From: Verrucomicrobiota bacterium
Lineage (GTDB): Bacteria > Verrucomicrobiota > Verrucomicrobiia > Limisphaerales > UBA9464
NCBI GenBank assembly: GCA_947454705.1
Contig: CANGKZ010000008.1
Coordinates: 88,162 to 152,161, forward strand
Direction of reading: 5' to 3'
Length of the DNA: 64,000 nucleotides
Within the stretch, counting starts at the first letter, position 1. Each line of letters opens with the position of its first letter. The notes below the pieces were generated by a model. That model worked only from the letters and a program-made list of their open reading frames with translations. It made no database searches and had not been told where the DNA came from. Made by a program: the position numbers and the translations under genes. Below are positions 19,555 through 28,713 of this stretch, piece after piece.

Positions 19555-20709
19555 ATGAGCTCTGCCCCGACCGCCGCCGCCTCCAATCCCTCCAACGTTT
19601 CCAAAGGCTTGGAGGGCATCATCGCAGCCCACACTCGCCTGAGTGACGTGCGCGGTGACATCGGCCAATTGATCTATTGTGGTTACGACATCAACGAACT
19701 CGCCGGCAAGGTGAGCTACGAAGAGGTCGTCCACCTGCTCCACCACAACCATCTCCCGAACACCAAGGAGCTGGCCGAGTTGAAGGCCGTCCTCGCCGGC
19801 TACCGCGAGTTGCCCCAGGGCGTCATCGACCTGATCACCGCCCTGCCCAAGGACTGCCCGCCCATGCACGCCATCCGCACCGGCGTGAGCGCGCTCGGGT
19901 GCTACGACACCGTGGCCGATGATGACACCATGGACGCCCAGCGCCGCAAGGCCCAGCGCCTCATCGCCCAGATCCCGGTGGTCATGGCCTACTTCCACCG
20001 CTCCCGCCAGGGGCTGCCGCTCGTGCACCCCGACCCCACGCTCGGCGAAGCGGCGAACTTCCTCTACATGGTCGACGGCGTGAAACCATCGGCCGAGAAG
20101 GTCAGCACGATGGACCTCTGCTACGTGCTGCACGCCGACCACGGCATGAACGCCTCCACCTTCAGCGCGCGCGTCACCATCGCCACACTGAGCGACATGT
20201 ACTCCGCGATCACCACCGCGATCGGCACCCTCAAGGGACCGCTCCACGGCGGCGCGAATGAAGGCGTGATCAAGATGCTTCAAGAAATCGGTTCCCTGGA
20301 CAAGGTGGACGCCTTCGTCGAGGAGAGCCTCGCCCAGAAGCGCAAGATCATGGGCATCGGCCACCGCGTGTACAAAGTGCTCGATCCCCGCGCCCCGCAC
20401 CTCAAGCGCATGGCCCAGGTCCTCTCCGCCAAGCTCGGCGAACCGAAGTGGATCCAGATGTCCGACCGCATCGCGGAACTCATGCTCGAGAAGAAGGGCC
20501 TCCACGCGAACGTCGATTTCTACAGCGCCACGGTCTATTACAGCCTCGGCATCCCGACCGACCTCTTCACGCCGATCTTCGCGATCGCGCGTACGAGCGG
20601 CTGGACGGCCCACGTGCTCGAGCAGCTGGCCGACAACCGCCTCATCCGCCCGCAGTCGGTGTACACCGGCTCGGTCGGCCTGACCGTTGTTCCGATCGAA
20701 CAACGTTAA
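19555..20709 (+). CDS. gltA: Citrate synthase
   Basis: Condenses oxaloacetate and acetyl-CoA, the entry step of the TCA cycle. The 384-residue length fits the shorter type II form. Active-site residues are in place: the His in LHADHGMNASTF, the His in GPLHGGANEGV followed by the MGIGHRVYK motif, and the Asp in NVDFYSATVYYSLGIP. It begins a plus-strand block with sucC and sucD, separated by about 110 and 40 bases. A 2-methylcitrate synthase is possible in principle, but the TCA neighbours favour citrate synthase. Confidence 0.95.
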   Translation: MSSAPTAAASNPSNVSKGLEGIIAAHTRLSDVRGDIGQLIYCGYDINELAGKVSYEEVVHLLHHNHLPNTKELAELKAVLAGYRELPQGVIDLITALPKDCPPMHAIRTGVSALGCYDTVADDDTMDAQRRKAQRLIAQIPVVMAYFHRSRQGLPLVHPDPTLGEAANFLYMVDGVKPSAEKVSTMDLCYVLHADHGMNASTFSARVTIATLSDMYSAITTAIGTLKGPLHGGANEGVIKMLQEIGSLDKVDAFVEESLAQKRKIMGIGHRVYKVLDPRAPHLKRMAQVLSAKLGEPKWIQMSDRIAELMLEKKGLHANVDFYSATVYYSLGIPTDLFTPIFAIARTSGWTAHVLEQLADNRLIRPQSVYTGSVGLTVVPIEQR

Positions 20710-20821
20710 CCGGCCGGTGGCACGGGTCTGCGGGAATCCCCACCAGGTTCCCGCAAGCCCGGCCGGCGACGGCGCACTTCCCCTTCAGTTTTTCAGTTTA
20801 ATTCGATTGTCCCTTTGTTGA

Positions 20822-22003
20822 ATGAACATCCACGAGTATCAGGCCAAGGCATTGTTTCAAAAGTTCGGCGTTCCCGTCCCCCAGGGCGCTGCGGCGCGTT
20901 CCGCCGCCGAGTGTGACACCGCACTGGCCAGCCTCCCAGAGGGGCCGACCATGGTGAAGTCGCAGATCCACGCCGGTGGACGCGGCAAGGGCACCTTCAC
21001 CGACGGCTACAAGGGCGGCGTGAAGTTCTGCAAGACCAAGGCCGATGCCCGCGGAATCGCAGACAAGATGCTCGGCAACACGCTGGTGACCGCGCAGACC
21101 GGCCCGGCCGGCCGCAAGGTGCAGACCGTGTACTTCACCGTCGCGAGCGACATCAAGAAGGAGTACTACCTCGCCATCCTCCTCGACCGCGCGACCTCCC
21201 GTCCGGTCATCGTCGCCTCCACCGAAGGCGGCGTGGAGATTGAAAAGGTCGCCCACGAGACCCCGGATCGCATCCACAAGGTCGCGGTCGATCCCGCCTA
21301 CGGCCTCGCCGACTTCCAGGTCCGCGAACTCATCTTCAAGCTCGGCTTCAACCCCACCGAAGCCAAGAACGCGGCCAAGCTGATCCGCTCGCTGTACCAG
21401 ATGTTCTGGGACACCGACGCCTCGATGGTGGAGGTCAATCCGTTGATCACCACTCCGGACGATCAGGTGCTCGCCCTCGACGCCAAGGTCTCCTTCGATG
21501 ACAACGCGCTGTACCGCCATCCGGAGATCGTCGCCCTGCGCGATCTGAACGAGGAAGACCCGAAGGAAATCGAGGCCTCCAAGTTCAGCCTGAGCTACAT
21601 CGCCCTCGACGGAAACATCGCCTGCCTCGTGAACGGCGCCGGACTGGCGATGAGCACGATGGACATCATCAAGCACTACGGCGGCAACCCGGCCAACTTC
21701 CTCGACGTCGGAGGTGGCGCCTCCAAGGACCAGGTCGTGGCGGCGTTCAAGATCATCCTCGGAGATCCGAACGTGAAGGGCATCTTTGTGAACATCTTCG
21801 GCGGCATCATGGACTGCAATGTGATCGCCACCGGCATCGTGGAAGCGGTTCGCGAAGTCGGCCTGAAGCTCCCGCTGGTGGTCCGCCTCGAAGGCAACAA
21901 CGTCGCCGCGGGCAAGCGCACGCTGGCGGAAAGCGGGCTCACCATTGTGTCGGGTGACACCATGGCCGACGCCGCCCAGAAGATCGTCAAACTGGTCGGC
22001 TGA
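20822..22003 (+). CDS. sucC: Succinyl-CoA ligase, beta subunit
   Basis: ATP-grasp subunit of succinyl-CoA synthetase, which makes ATP or GTP from succinyl-CoA in the TCA cycle. The 393 residues start with [20 protein letters not shown], the typical SucC N-terminus; [13 protein letters not shown] (nucleotide-binding), [11 protein letters not shown] and the C-terminal [15 protein letters not shown] and VVRLEGNN motifs are all there. sucD follows after 38 bases, so the two are expected to be translated from one mRNA at equal ratio. Confidence 0.98.
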   Translation: MNIHEYQAKALFQKFGVPVPQGAAARSAAECDTALASLPEGPTMVKSQIHAGGRGKGTFTDGYKGGVKFCKTKADARGIADKMLGNTLVTAQTGPAGRKVQTVYFTVASDIKKEYYLAILLDRATSRPVIVASTEGGVEIEKVAHETPDRIHKVAVDPAYGLADFQVRELIFKLGFNPTEAKNAAKLIRSLYQMFWDTDASMVEVNPLITTPDDQVLALDAKVSFDDNALYRHPEIVALRDLNEEDPKEIEASKFSLSYIALDGNIACLVNGAGLAMSTMDIIKHYGGNPANFLDVGGGASKDQVVAAFKIILGDPNVKGIFVNIFGGIMDCNVIATGIVEAVREVGLKLPLVVRLEGNNVAAGKRTLAESGLTIVSGDTMADAAQKIVKLVG

Positions 22004-22041
22004 ACCCCTTCGATCGACCTCCACTCCTTTCCTTTTTCGAC

Positions 22042-22965
22042 ATGGCCATTCTTGTCACTCCCCAGTCCCGGATTCTCGTCCAGGGCATCACCGGCGACTT
22101 CGGCGGACGCCACGCCAAACTCTCGCTCGACTACGGCACCCAGGTGGTGGCCGGTGTCACGCCCGGCAAGGGCGGACAGTTCTTTGAGCACGCCGGACAC
22201 AAGGTCCCCATCTTCAACTCGGTGGCCGACGCCGCCCGTGAAACCGGTGCGACCGTCTCCGCGATCTTTGTTCCGCCTCCCTTCGCCGGCGACGCCATTC
22301 TTGAAGGCGTTGCCGCCGGTCTCGACCTCGCGGTCGCGATCACCGAAGGCATCCCGGTCAAGGACATGATCCGCGTGAAGCGCGCCATGCAGGGCAGCCG
22401 CACCCGCCTCGTCGGGCCGAACTGCCCCGGCGTGGTCACCCCCGGCACCGGTGAAAACTCCAAGGGCGGCTGCCGTATCGGCATCGCTCCCGGATACATT
22501 CACAAGAAGGGCCGCGTGGGCGTCGTCTCCCGCTCCGGCACCCTCACCTACGAAGCCGTCTTCCAGCTCACGTCCAAGAACATCGGCCAGAGCACCTGCG
22601 TCGGCATCGGTGGCGATCCCGTCAACGGCACCTCGCACCTCGATGTCATCCGCCTCTTCAACGAAGATCCGGAAACCGTGGGCATCATCATGATCGGCGA
22701 AATCGGCGGCAGCGCTGAAGTCGAAGCCGCCCGCTGGATCAAGGAGCACTGCAAGAAGCCGGTCGCCGGCTTCATCGCCGGAGCCACCGCTCCCGCCGGA
22801 CGCCGCATGGGTCACGCCGGTGCGGTCATCGGCGGAGCTGAAGACACCGCCGCCGCCAAGATCACCGTGTTCCGTGAATGCGGCATCGAAGTGGCCACCA
22901 CTCCGAGCGACATGGCCGACGCCCTCATCCGCGCCGCACAGCGCGCCGGCGTCACCCTGTCCTGA
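22042..22965 (+). CDS. sucD: Succinyl-CoA ligase, alpha subunit
   Basis: CoA-binding and phosphohistidine subunit. Seen in the 307 residues: [48 protein letters not shown] with the CoA site, [16 protein letters not shown] and the phosphohistidine loop [12 protein letters not shown]. Length is somewhat above the usual 290, with small insertions. The gene is followed after 8 bases by a strong terminator hairpin, marking the end of the gltA-sucC-sucD block. Confidence 0.98.
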   Translation: MAILVTPQSRILVQGITGDFGGRHAKLSLDYGTQVVAGVTPGKGGQFFEHAGHKVPIFNSVADAARETGATVSAIFVPPPFAGDAILEGVAAGLDLAVAITEGIPVKDMIRVKRAMQGSRTRLVGPNCPGVVTPGTGENSKGGCRIGIAPGYIHKKGRVGVVSRSGTLTYEAVFQLTSKNIGQSTCVGIGGDPVNGTSHLDVIRLFNEDPETVGIIMIGEIGGSAEVEAARWIKEHCKKPVAGFIAGATAPAGRRMGHAGAVIGGAEDTAAAKITVFRECGIEVATTPSDMADALIRAAQRAGVTLS

Positions 22966-22973
22966 GGTATCCT

Positions 22974-23016
22974 TCCCACCGGATGGATTGGGGTCCGTCC
23001 GGTGGGACCTTTTTTC
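22974..23016 (+). terminator. Intrinsic terminator after sucD
   Basis: TCCCACCGGATGGA pairs with TCCGTCCGGTGGGA (14 bp with one G-U), a six-base loop lies between, and CCTTTTTTCTTT follows. It is the clearest terminator in the window. Confidence 0.9.
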
Positions 23017-23085
23017 TTTGCGGACGGAGTCCAAGTCCGACCGTCCGAAAAAGCCGCCCGGTCCCGCCGGGAAACAAAGCATTGA

Positions 23086-23922
23086 ATGCGTTGGATTGAC
23101 CTCATCCTGAATCTGGTCGGAATCGCATTCTGGCTTTCGTGGCGCAGCTCAATGCGCCCGGTGAAGACGCTTGGGGCTGGCACACTCGTGTCCAACCTCA
23201 AGCCGGTGGAACTCCCCGCCACCGCGCGCTGGTTGAATCCCGTCGGGCTCGCCGTGCTTCTCATCGGACGCCCCTTCCTCTACGTGGAGCTGGCGCGGAT
23301 GACCGAATCCACCGCCGCCTGGGCCCCGGGGCCCGTGACCGTCGCATTCCGGGATGATGTCGCCGGACGCCTCAGTTTCTTTTCCGTTCTGAGTTTTCTC
23401 TGGGCCCTGCTGGTCTGGCAGGCCGCACTGACCCTGTTCTCACGGATGGCCCGCCTCGGCGATCGCACCGCGGGATTGCGCTGGTTCCAGGAACTCGGTG
23501 CCCTGCCCGGTCGATGGCCCGCGTGGCTCGCGCTCCTGGTTCCCACGCTGCTGGGAGCCTTGATGTGGGCCGTGGTCGCAACTCCGTTCGCCTCCCGCGG
23601 ACTGATCCCGGCGATTCATTCCGCGACCGCACTCGCGTTTCAATCAACGTTCGTGGGCGTCTCCGTGTGGATGCCGTCGCGCTGGATGATCGTGGGTCTG
23701 CTGATCGTGCGCTTCGTGCACGACTACGTTTACCTCGGCGATCACGCCCTCTGGAGCTGGGTTCGACTCGCCACCACTCCCCTCATCCGCCCCCTGCAAT
23801 GGCTGCCCGTGCGGCTGGGCCGGATCGACGGCACCCCGCTCATCGTGGCCGCGCTGGTGCTCGGTCTTGCCTACGGGCTCGACCTCGGAATCCGCCGCGC
23901 CTTTCTGCTCACCGGCTGGTAG
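23086..23922 (+). CDS. YggT-like multi-pass membrane protein
   Basis: A 278-residue protein with about six hydrophobic spans. The last third has the YggT-type pattern: LIVRFVHDYVYLG, then WVRLATTPLIRPLQWLP, then the Gly-Ile/Asp loop LGRIDGTPLIVAAL before the last span. The next gene codes for a YggU/DUF167 protein, and yggT-yggU adjacency is common in bacteria, which supports the call. YggT proteins are linked to osmotic tolerance and cell-wall or membrane organisation, but no activity is established. The N-terminal half is longer than in E. coli YggT (188 residues). Confidence 0.8.
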   Translation: MRWIDLILNLVGIAFWLSWRSSMRPVKTLGAGTLVSNLKPVELPATARWLNPVGLAVLLIGRPFLYVELARMTESTAAWAPGPVTVAFRDDVAGRLSFFSVLSFLWALLVWQAALTLFSRMARLGDRTAGLRWFQELGALPGRWPAWLALLVPTLLGALMWAVVATPFASRGLIPAIHSATALAFQSTFVGVSVWMPSRWMIVGLLIVRFVHDYVYLGDHALWSWVRLATTPLIRPLQWLPVRLGRIDGTPLIVAALVLGLAYGLDLGIRRAFLLTGW

Positions 23923-23956
23923 GCCCGGCCCCGCGTCGCTTCCTGGATTTTCTCCT

Positions 23957-24256
23957 GTGAACCTGCCGCCCTACCTCAGCGAACGCGACGGTGCCATTTG
24001 GCTGAAGGTGAAAGCCCAGCCGCGGGCGAAAACCAACGGAATCGCCGGAGTGGTGGGCGATGCCCTGAAGTTGAAAATCACCGCGCCTCCGGTGGATTCC
24101 GCAGCCAATGAAGCGCTGGTGGAATGGCTGAGCGATCAGCTCGGGTGTCCGCGTCGTCAGATCAGCCTGTCGCGTGGCGGCACGTCACCGCACAAGGTCT
24201 TCCGAATCGACGGAGTCCCGGCGGCGACCGTGGTCGAGCGGCTCAAACCGGAGTAA
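23957..24256 (+). CDS. YggU family (DUF167) protein
   Basis: A 99-residue cytoplasmic protein of the DUF167/YggU family. Signatures are IWLKVKAQPRAKTNGI, LKLKITAPPVDSAANEALVEWL, the basic QISLSRGGTSPHKVFRI and the closing ERLKPE. Translation probably starts at GTG 23957 (NLPPYLSERDG), since earlier residues are Pro/Ser-rich and outside the family. It overlaps the 3' end of thiE (convergent) by 14 bases at 24243-24256. Function unknown. Confidence 0.9.
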   Translation: MNLPPYLSERDGAIWLKVKAQPRAKTNGIAGVVGDALKLKITAPPVDSAANEALVEWLSDQLGCPRRQISLSRGGTSPHKVFRIDGVPAATVVERLKPE

Positions 24257-24932
24257 CCGGAGCCGGCGGCAGCGGGGCCGACTCGATGCGCCGTCGCAAC
24301 TCGCGACAGGCCTTGGCGGGATCGGCCGCATTCAAGATCGCCGACACCACGCAGATTCTCCGGGCCCCGGCTTCCAGGACCGCGTCGAGGGTATCAAAAT
24401 TGATCCCCCCAATCGCGAACCACGGCATCTGCACCGAGCGTGCGGCCCAGCGAACGTATTCCAGGGTCGCCGCCGGACGGCCCGGCTTGGTGGCGGTGGG
24501 AAACACCGGGCCGATAGCGATGTAATCCGGCCCTGCGGCCATGGCACGTTCGGCCTGCGCGGGAGCGTGGGTGCTGAGACCAATCTTGGGAAATGGCCCG
24601 GGGCCGCGTCCGTTGCTGAGCGCATCGGTGTGCGTCATCCCGGCGTCGAAGAAATCCTCCTGCCCGAGATGCGCGTACTCCACGCCGAGTTCGATCGCCA
24701 GATCCCAGTGGTCATTCAGGACGAGCGGGACTCCCGCGCGGCGGGTGACTTCGAGGACCGATTCCGCAATTCGGCGGACCTCATCCGCGGGAGCCCCCTT
24801 GGCCCGTACCTGAATCAAATCTGATCCCCCATCGCACAGTTGCCGTGCCACCTCGGACGGTGCGCGCCCCGCGAGGTACGCGGAGTCCACGAAGGTATAC
24901 AAACGGGCGTTCCAGAGACTCGGGAGGATCAT
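24243..24932 (-). CDS. thiE: Thiamine-phosphate synthase
   Basis: Couples the pyrimidine and thiazole units to give thiamine phosphate. The 229-residue TIM barrel shows [38 protein letters not shown], the [17 protein letters not shown] phosphate-binding region and [13 protein letters not shown]. Start ATG 24932 overlaps the stop of the upstream pseudopilin-like gene by four bases (ATGA), so the two are likely translationally coupled even though their functions appear unrelated. No TPP riboswitch was seen upstream of the operon. Other thi genes are not in the window. Confidence 0.95.
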   Translation of the reverse strand: MILPSLWNARLYTFVDSAYLAGRAPSEVARQLCDGGSDLIQVRAKGAPADEVRRIAESVLEVTRRAGVPLVLNDHWDLAIELGVEYAHLGQEDFFDAGMTHTDALSNGRGPGPFPKIGLSTHAPAQAERAMAAGPDYIAIGPVFPTATKPGRPAATLEYVRWAARSVQMPWFAIGGINFDTLDAVLEAGARRICVVSAILNAADPAKACRELRRRIESAPLPPAPVTPV

Positions 24933-25768
24933 TTCTTCCGGGTGGTGTGATCGCGAAGCCATTGGTTGTCCGCCACGCTGGTGGTTCCCGGAACGCCGGA
25001 ATGGGCGCCGTGGAAATCTCCGGTGAATCCGGGATTGGACATCTTCCAATCGGTCCACTTGTGCATCTCGGCGTGACCATCCGCGAAGGAGAAGTTGGAA
25101 ACCTTGCCGTGGTAGTTGGCAGGAACGTGATACACGCCGGAGTTCCCGGTCATGAGCACTCCGAAAAACGGACGGCAGATGCTCTGCGGATGAATCTCGC
25201 CGAAGACAAAAATCTGCGAAGGCTCGCCCACGTGCGTGGTCTTCTTGGGCACTTCGTAAATCGTGTTTCCGCCCTGGTCGCCAGGCCCGTAGCTGGCATC
25301 GATCCAGCCCACGAAGGAATTCATGCCGTAGCTGCGCGGATTGCGGGCGTTGCGGCCGTTGACCTTCACCACGTAATTGTCGCCGGGGCACTTGAAGCTG
25401 CCCTTGGCGCGAAGATACACGGCGAGGACCGACACCTTGGGGTTGATCATCGCGTCGGCCGTGCCCTCCATGAGGTTGCTGCCTTCGCGTCCCTCCGACC
25501 AAAGCCGCGGGACGAAATTTGCCGGCGGATTGGTCAGGTTCAGGTTCGCATCCCCCTGCCCGTTCGGCGCGAAGTTGTCCTGAAAATCAGAAGCGTACAC
25601 GAGCGACGCCAGGATCATCTGCTTTTCGTTGTTCAGACAGCTGATGCCGGTGGCCTTCTGCTTCGCGCGCGCCAGGCCGGGGAGCAGCATCCCGGCGAGG
25701 ATCGCGATGATCGCAATCACGACCAGCAGTTCGATCAAGGTGAAGGCGGATCGGCGGCGTTGTTTCAT
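24929..25768 (-). CDS. Pseudopilin-like protein, prepilin-type N-terminus
   Basis: A 279-residue relative of the protein at 7119-7910. The leader is short and very basic (MKQRRRS), followed by [19 protein letters not shown] and [16 protein letters not shown]. The C-terminal region has an [14 protein letters not shown] motif, the H-x9-DG-like signature of PVC pseudopilins, and CPGDNYV with a Cys that may pair with another. Export through a prepilin-peptidase-dependent route and insertion in the inner membrane are expected. It is the third gene of the murJ operon, 48 bases after the TPR gene. Confidence 0.92.
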   Translation of the reverse strand: MKQRRRSAFTLIELLVVIAIIAILAGMLLPGLARAKQKATGISCLNNEKQMILASLVYASDFQDNFAPNGQGDANLNLTNPPANFVPRLWSEGREGSNLMEGTADAMINPKVSVLAVYLRAKGSFKCPGDNYVVKVNGRNARNPRSYGMNSFVGWIDASYGPGDQGGNTIYEVPKKTTHVGEPSQIFVFGEIHPQSICRPFFGVLMTGNSGVYHVPANYHGKVSNFSFADGHAEMHKWTDWKMSNPGFTGDFHGAHSGVPGTTSVADNQWLRDHTTRKK

Positions 25769-25816
25769 GTTCGTGACAAAGATGGGGTAAGGCGACCGTA
25801 GAGAACGAATCGTGAG

Positions 25817-26125
25817 TTACAACTCGGAAAGCAGCTGCTCCATCTCCGCCAGCGGTCCCTCATGATGCTGGGCAAGAGCGAGATCCCGGGCGCGCTCGAA
25901 CGCAGCGCGGGCGGCATCGCGGTCTCCGAGGGCGAGATCGCAGCGACCCAACAAAATCTGAACCGCCATCCAGTCGGGCTTTTTCTCCAGCGCACGACGG
26001 AACTCCTCACGCGCCTCGGCGATCTGCCCCGCGGCATACAGCGCGTTGCCAAGACTGAACCGGGCGAGTTCGTTGTTGGGATGCTTCGCCACGAGCTGGC
26101 GCTGACGTTCAAAGGGATCACTCAT
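25817..26125 (-). CDS. Small TPR-repeat protein
   Basis: A 102-residue soluble protein with about two and a half TPR motifs: NELARFSLGNALYAAGQIAEA, AREEFRRALEKKPDW and AAFERARDLAL. The second motif pairs Ala-Gly helices in the standard TPR register (W/L, G, Y, A, F, A, P). No catalytic domain. ATG 26125 overlaps the murJ stop by eight bases, pointing to coupled translation. It may act as an adaptor for a neighbour; the partner is not known. Confidence 0.88.
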   Translation of the reverse strand: MSDPFERQRQLVAKHPNNELARFSLGNALYAAGQIAEAREEFRRALEKKPDWMAVQILLGRCDLALGDRDAARAAFERARDLALAQHHEGPLAEMEQLLSEL

Positions 26126-27749
26126 CGGATGCGGAATCGGATTTGGATTTGGGGGCCGCAACCGCAGACGCAGCCGGTGCGGCGGTTCGGGGTGCTGGCC
26201 GGCGGCGACGTGAGATCAGCGACCGAAGTTCGGAGAATTGCGGCAGCTTCAGGAACAAGGCGGCGACTCCATACACCAGCGTCGCCAGAATCATCGGCAC
26301 GAACACCGCACCTACCCGCGTCCACAGAACCTTGTGTCCATAGTGCGACTCCCACAGCGCATTGGTGCCCCAGGCCGTCAGGCACGCGAGCATCGTTGCT
26401 CCGGTCACCGCAGCGGCGTTCGGCAGCAACGAGGCAAACTCCAATTTTGGAAGCGCCTTGCGCAGCGCGTAGCCAAGCAACGCGGTATTGGCAATGGCAC
26501 TGAGCGTGTTCGCGATGCCCATGCCCGCCTGCTGGAACGCCGGGATCATGAAGCTGCCGAGAATCAGGTTGATGGTCAGACAAACGATGCTGATGCGCAT
26601 CGGGGTTTTGGTATCGCCGAGGGCGTAAAACGCGCGGGCGAGAATGTTGTTCATCGAGAATGCGATCAACCCGGGCGCCAGACAGCGCAGCGCCACAGTG
26701 CACAGCGTGGTATGATCTGCATGAAAGCTGCCGTGCTCAAACAGCAGCCGGATCATCGGCTCGGCCAGCACCAGCAGCAGCCCCGTGGCGAGGGCATTGA
26801 TGAAGATGAGTTGAAGCACGCCCTCCTGCAGGCTCTTCCGGAATTCGGGGAACTTTTTTTCGACCGCGAGCCCGCTCAACTCGGTTAGCAAATAGGTGGC
26901 GAGGGAAACTCCCACCACGCCCTGCGGCAATTCCATGAGGCGAACCGCGTAGTTGAAGGAGGAGACGATGTTGTCGGCCGTGTGGACGGCGATGGTCTGG
27001 GTCAGGACTACATTGATCTGATACGCCGCGACGCCGAGCGTTGCGGGGCCCATTTTTTGGAGCACGCGGCGCACGGTGGGATCGGTGAACGGATTCACCC
27101 ACACAAAGCGATACCCCTGCTTACGCAGCGACGGCCACTGAACGGCGGCCTGGATGGCACCGGCAATCAGGAGCCCCCAGGCGAGGCCGAACACCTGCTG
27201 GCCCTGAAAGATCCCGAAGCGCGGGGCGAGCCACCACACCGATGCGATCATTACCAAATTGAGCGAGGCCGCTCCCAAAGCGGGCAGAAAGAACTGTCCG
27301 CGCGCATTCAGCATCCCGATGAACACGGCCGCAATGCAGGCCAGTCCGAGGTACGGGAACATCACGCGAAGGAGCCGGAGAATGAGCTCGTTCTTGAGCT
27401 CCATCGGGACGAACTCCACCAGCCCGGTGATGACGATCATCGAGAACACGACGAGCGCCGCGCAGATGACGATCAGCCCGGAGATGACCGCGTTCGACGC
27501 GTGCCACATGGCCGCTTCGCCCTCGTTTTTCTCCTTCTCCTTGAAAATCGGAATAAATGCGGCTGTGAGCGCTCCTTCGCCGAGCAGGCGCCGGAAGAGA
27601 TTCGGAATGGTAAGGGCGTAGTAGAAGGCGTCGGACACCATTCCCACCCCCATGAACCCCGCGTAAACAGCCTCGCGGGCAAAGCCCAGCACCCGGCTGA
27701 TCAACGTAGCCGTTCCTACCGCGCCCGACGATTTCAACAACCGCGACAT
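26118..27749 (-). CDS. murJ: Lipid II flippase MurJ
   Basis: Moves lipid II across the inner membrane for peptidoglycan synthesis. The 543 residues contain about 14 hydrophobic spans. Family hallmarks are SSGAVGTATLISRVLGFARE at the start, GVGMVSDAFYYALTIPNLFRR, GEGALTAAFIPIF, and in the second half ARAFYALGDTKTPMRIS. The C-terminal tail is soluble and Ala/Pro/Lys/Ser-rich. The open frame begins at 27878 but ATG 27749 (MSRLLKSS) gives the family N-terminus. The gene leads a four-gene minus operon with overlaps of eight and four bases downstream. Peptidoglycan is therefore expected in this organism. Confidence 0.96.
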   Translation of the reverse strand: MSRLLKSSGAVGTATLISRVLGFAREAVYAGFMGVGMVSDAFYYALTIPNLFRRLLGEGALTAAFIPIFKEKEKNEGEAAMWHASNAVISGLIVICAALVVFSMIVITGLVEFVPMELKNELILRLLRVMFPYLGLACIAAVFIGMLNARGQFFLPALGAASLNLVMIASVWWLAPRFGIFQGQQVFGLAWGLLIAGAIQAAVQWPSLRKQGYRFVWVNPFTDPTVRRVLQKMGPATLGVAAYQINVVLTQTIAVHTADNIVSSFNYAVRLMELPQGVVGVSLATYLLTELSGLAVEKKFPEFRKSLQEGVLQLIFINALATGLLLVLAEPMIRLLFEHGSFHADHTTLCTVALRCLAPGLIAFSMNNILARAFYALGDTKTPMRISIVCLTINLILGSFMIPAFQQAGMGIANTLSAIANTALLGYALRKALPKLEFASLLPNAAAVTGATMLACLTAWGTNALWESHYGHKVLWTRVGAVFVPMILATLVYGVAALFLKLPQFSELRSLISRRRRPAPRTAAPAASAVAAPKSKSDSASDE

Positions 27750-27985
27750 GAAGCGCCAAACCTTCCGATCCGGAGCGCTCAGAGCAAGGCGAACCTTCCG
27801 ATTCCGCACGGTCCCGGAAGGCGGCCCGGGACGATCTCGCGTCGAAATGGGCGGGGCCTTTGACAAATTCCCATTCACCCCTCAACCTTTCCTCGGCTGC
27901 AACCCACAGCCCGGGTACCACCCTTGAGCGCGTCCACCCATCGCCAACTCGAACTCGAATTGCTGACCGTGTTGCTTCAATCCCG

Positions 27986-28579
27986 ATGAACCTCCCTGCC
28001 ACCCCTACCCATCGTCGCCACGAGGATGCCAAAGCCGGCGTCGCGATCCTCATCACCCTCGCCGCCGCGCTCTGCGTGATGTCGGTGATCCAGTGGGTGG
28101 ACCAAACCCGGCTGACCCGGCAGGTGGAGGCGGAACGGAAGGACAAGGTGGGCCTGCAAACCCAGATTCAGGAGAAGGATCAGGCGAACAAGCGGTACTC
28201 CGACGAAATCACCCGCCTCGAAGCCCTGCGCAAGGATCTCGACGAAATCGTCAAAACCAACAAGGCCGAACTCAGCAAGGCCATTGCGAGCATCAAGCGC
28301 GTGGAGTTCGAGCTCGGCAAATCCACCAACTCGGCCAACCTCTACAAGGACGCCTTCGACAAGGCCAACAAGGCAATCCTCCAGCAGAACGAATCCATCA
28401 AGGAGCAGAACCTCGCGATCAAGAAGATCGCCGATCAGCGCGCTGAACTTGCCGCCAAATACAGCGATCTGGCCGACAAGTACAACAAGGTCGTGACCGA
28501 CTACAACACGCTCGTCGGACAGGTGAAGGCCGAACGCGAAGCCGCCCAAAAGGCCGCCGAGAAGCCCGAGAAGAAGTAG
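27986..28579 (+). CDS. Membrane-anchored coiled-coil protein
   Basis: A 197-residue protein with a short cytoplasmic N-terminus, one span at about residues 18-37 (VAILITLAAALCVMSVIQWV), then about 150 residues of highly charged heptad-like sequence (EAERKDKVGLQTQIQEKDQ, ITRLEALRKDLDEIVKTNK) typical of a long coiled coil. The tail is Ala/Lys/Glu-rich. It resembles other bacterial inner-membrane spacers or tethers. It is divergent from murJ with 236 bases between the starts and ends 38 bases before a bidirectional terminator. Function unknown. Confidence 0.85.
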   Translation: MNLPATPTHRRHEDAKAGVAILITLAAALCVMSVIQWVDQTRLTRQVEAERKDKVGLQTQIQEKDQANKRYSDEITRLEALRKDLDEIVKTNKAELSKAIASIKRVEFELGKSTNSANLYKDAFDKANKAILQQNESIKEQNLAIKKIADQRAELAAKYSDLADKYNKVVTDYNTLVGQVKAEREAAQKAAEKPEKK

Positions 28580-28617
28580 GGCATCCCCGGCCCCGAGGGG
28601 CTGATCACAAAAAACGA

Positions 28618-28654
28618 AAACGGCGGATCCGAAGTCATTTCGGATCCGCCGTTT
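28618..28654. terminator. Bidirectional intrinsic terminator
   Basis: A perfect 16-bp stem, AAACGGCGGATCCGAA with its complement, and a five-base loop (28634-28638). A-rich sequence precedes and GTTTCGATTT follows, so it can stop both the coiled-coil gene (plus) and the guanylyltransferase gene (minus). Confidence 0.88.
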
Positions 28655-28713
28655 CGATTTCGGAACTCAGCGTTCCAAACTTGGGGCAGCTGAATCCGCC
28701 CCGCGCGCGAGCC

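Noticed and set aside
25769-25816. Possible TPP riboswitch in the thiE operon
   Set aside because: No CTGAGA or ACCTGA-type element in this gap, upstream of murJ or before thiE.
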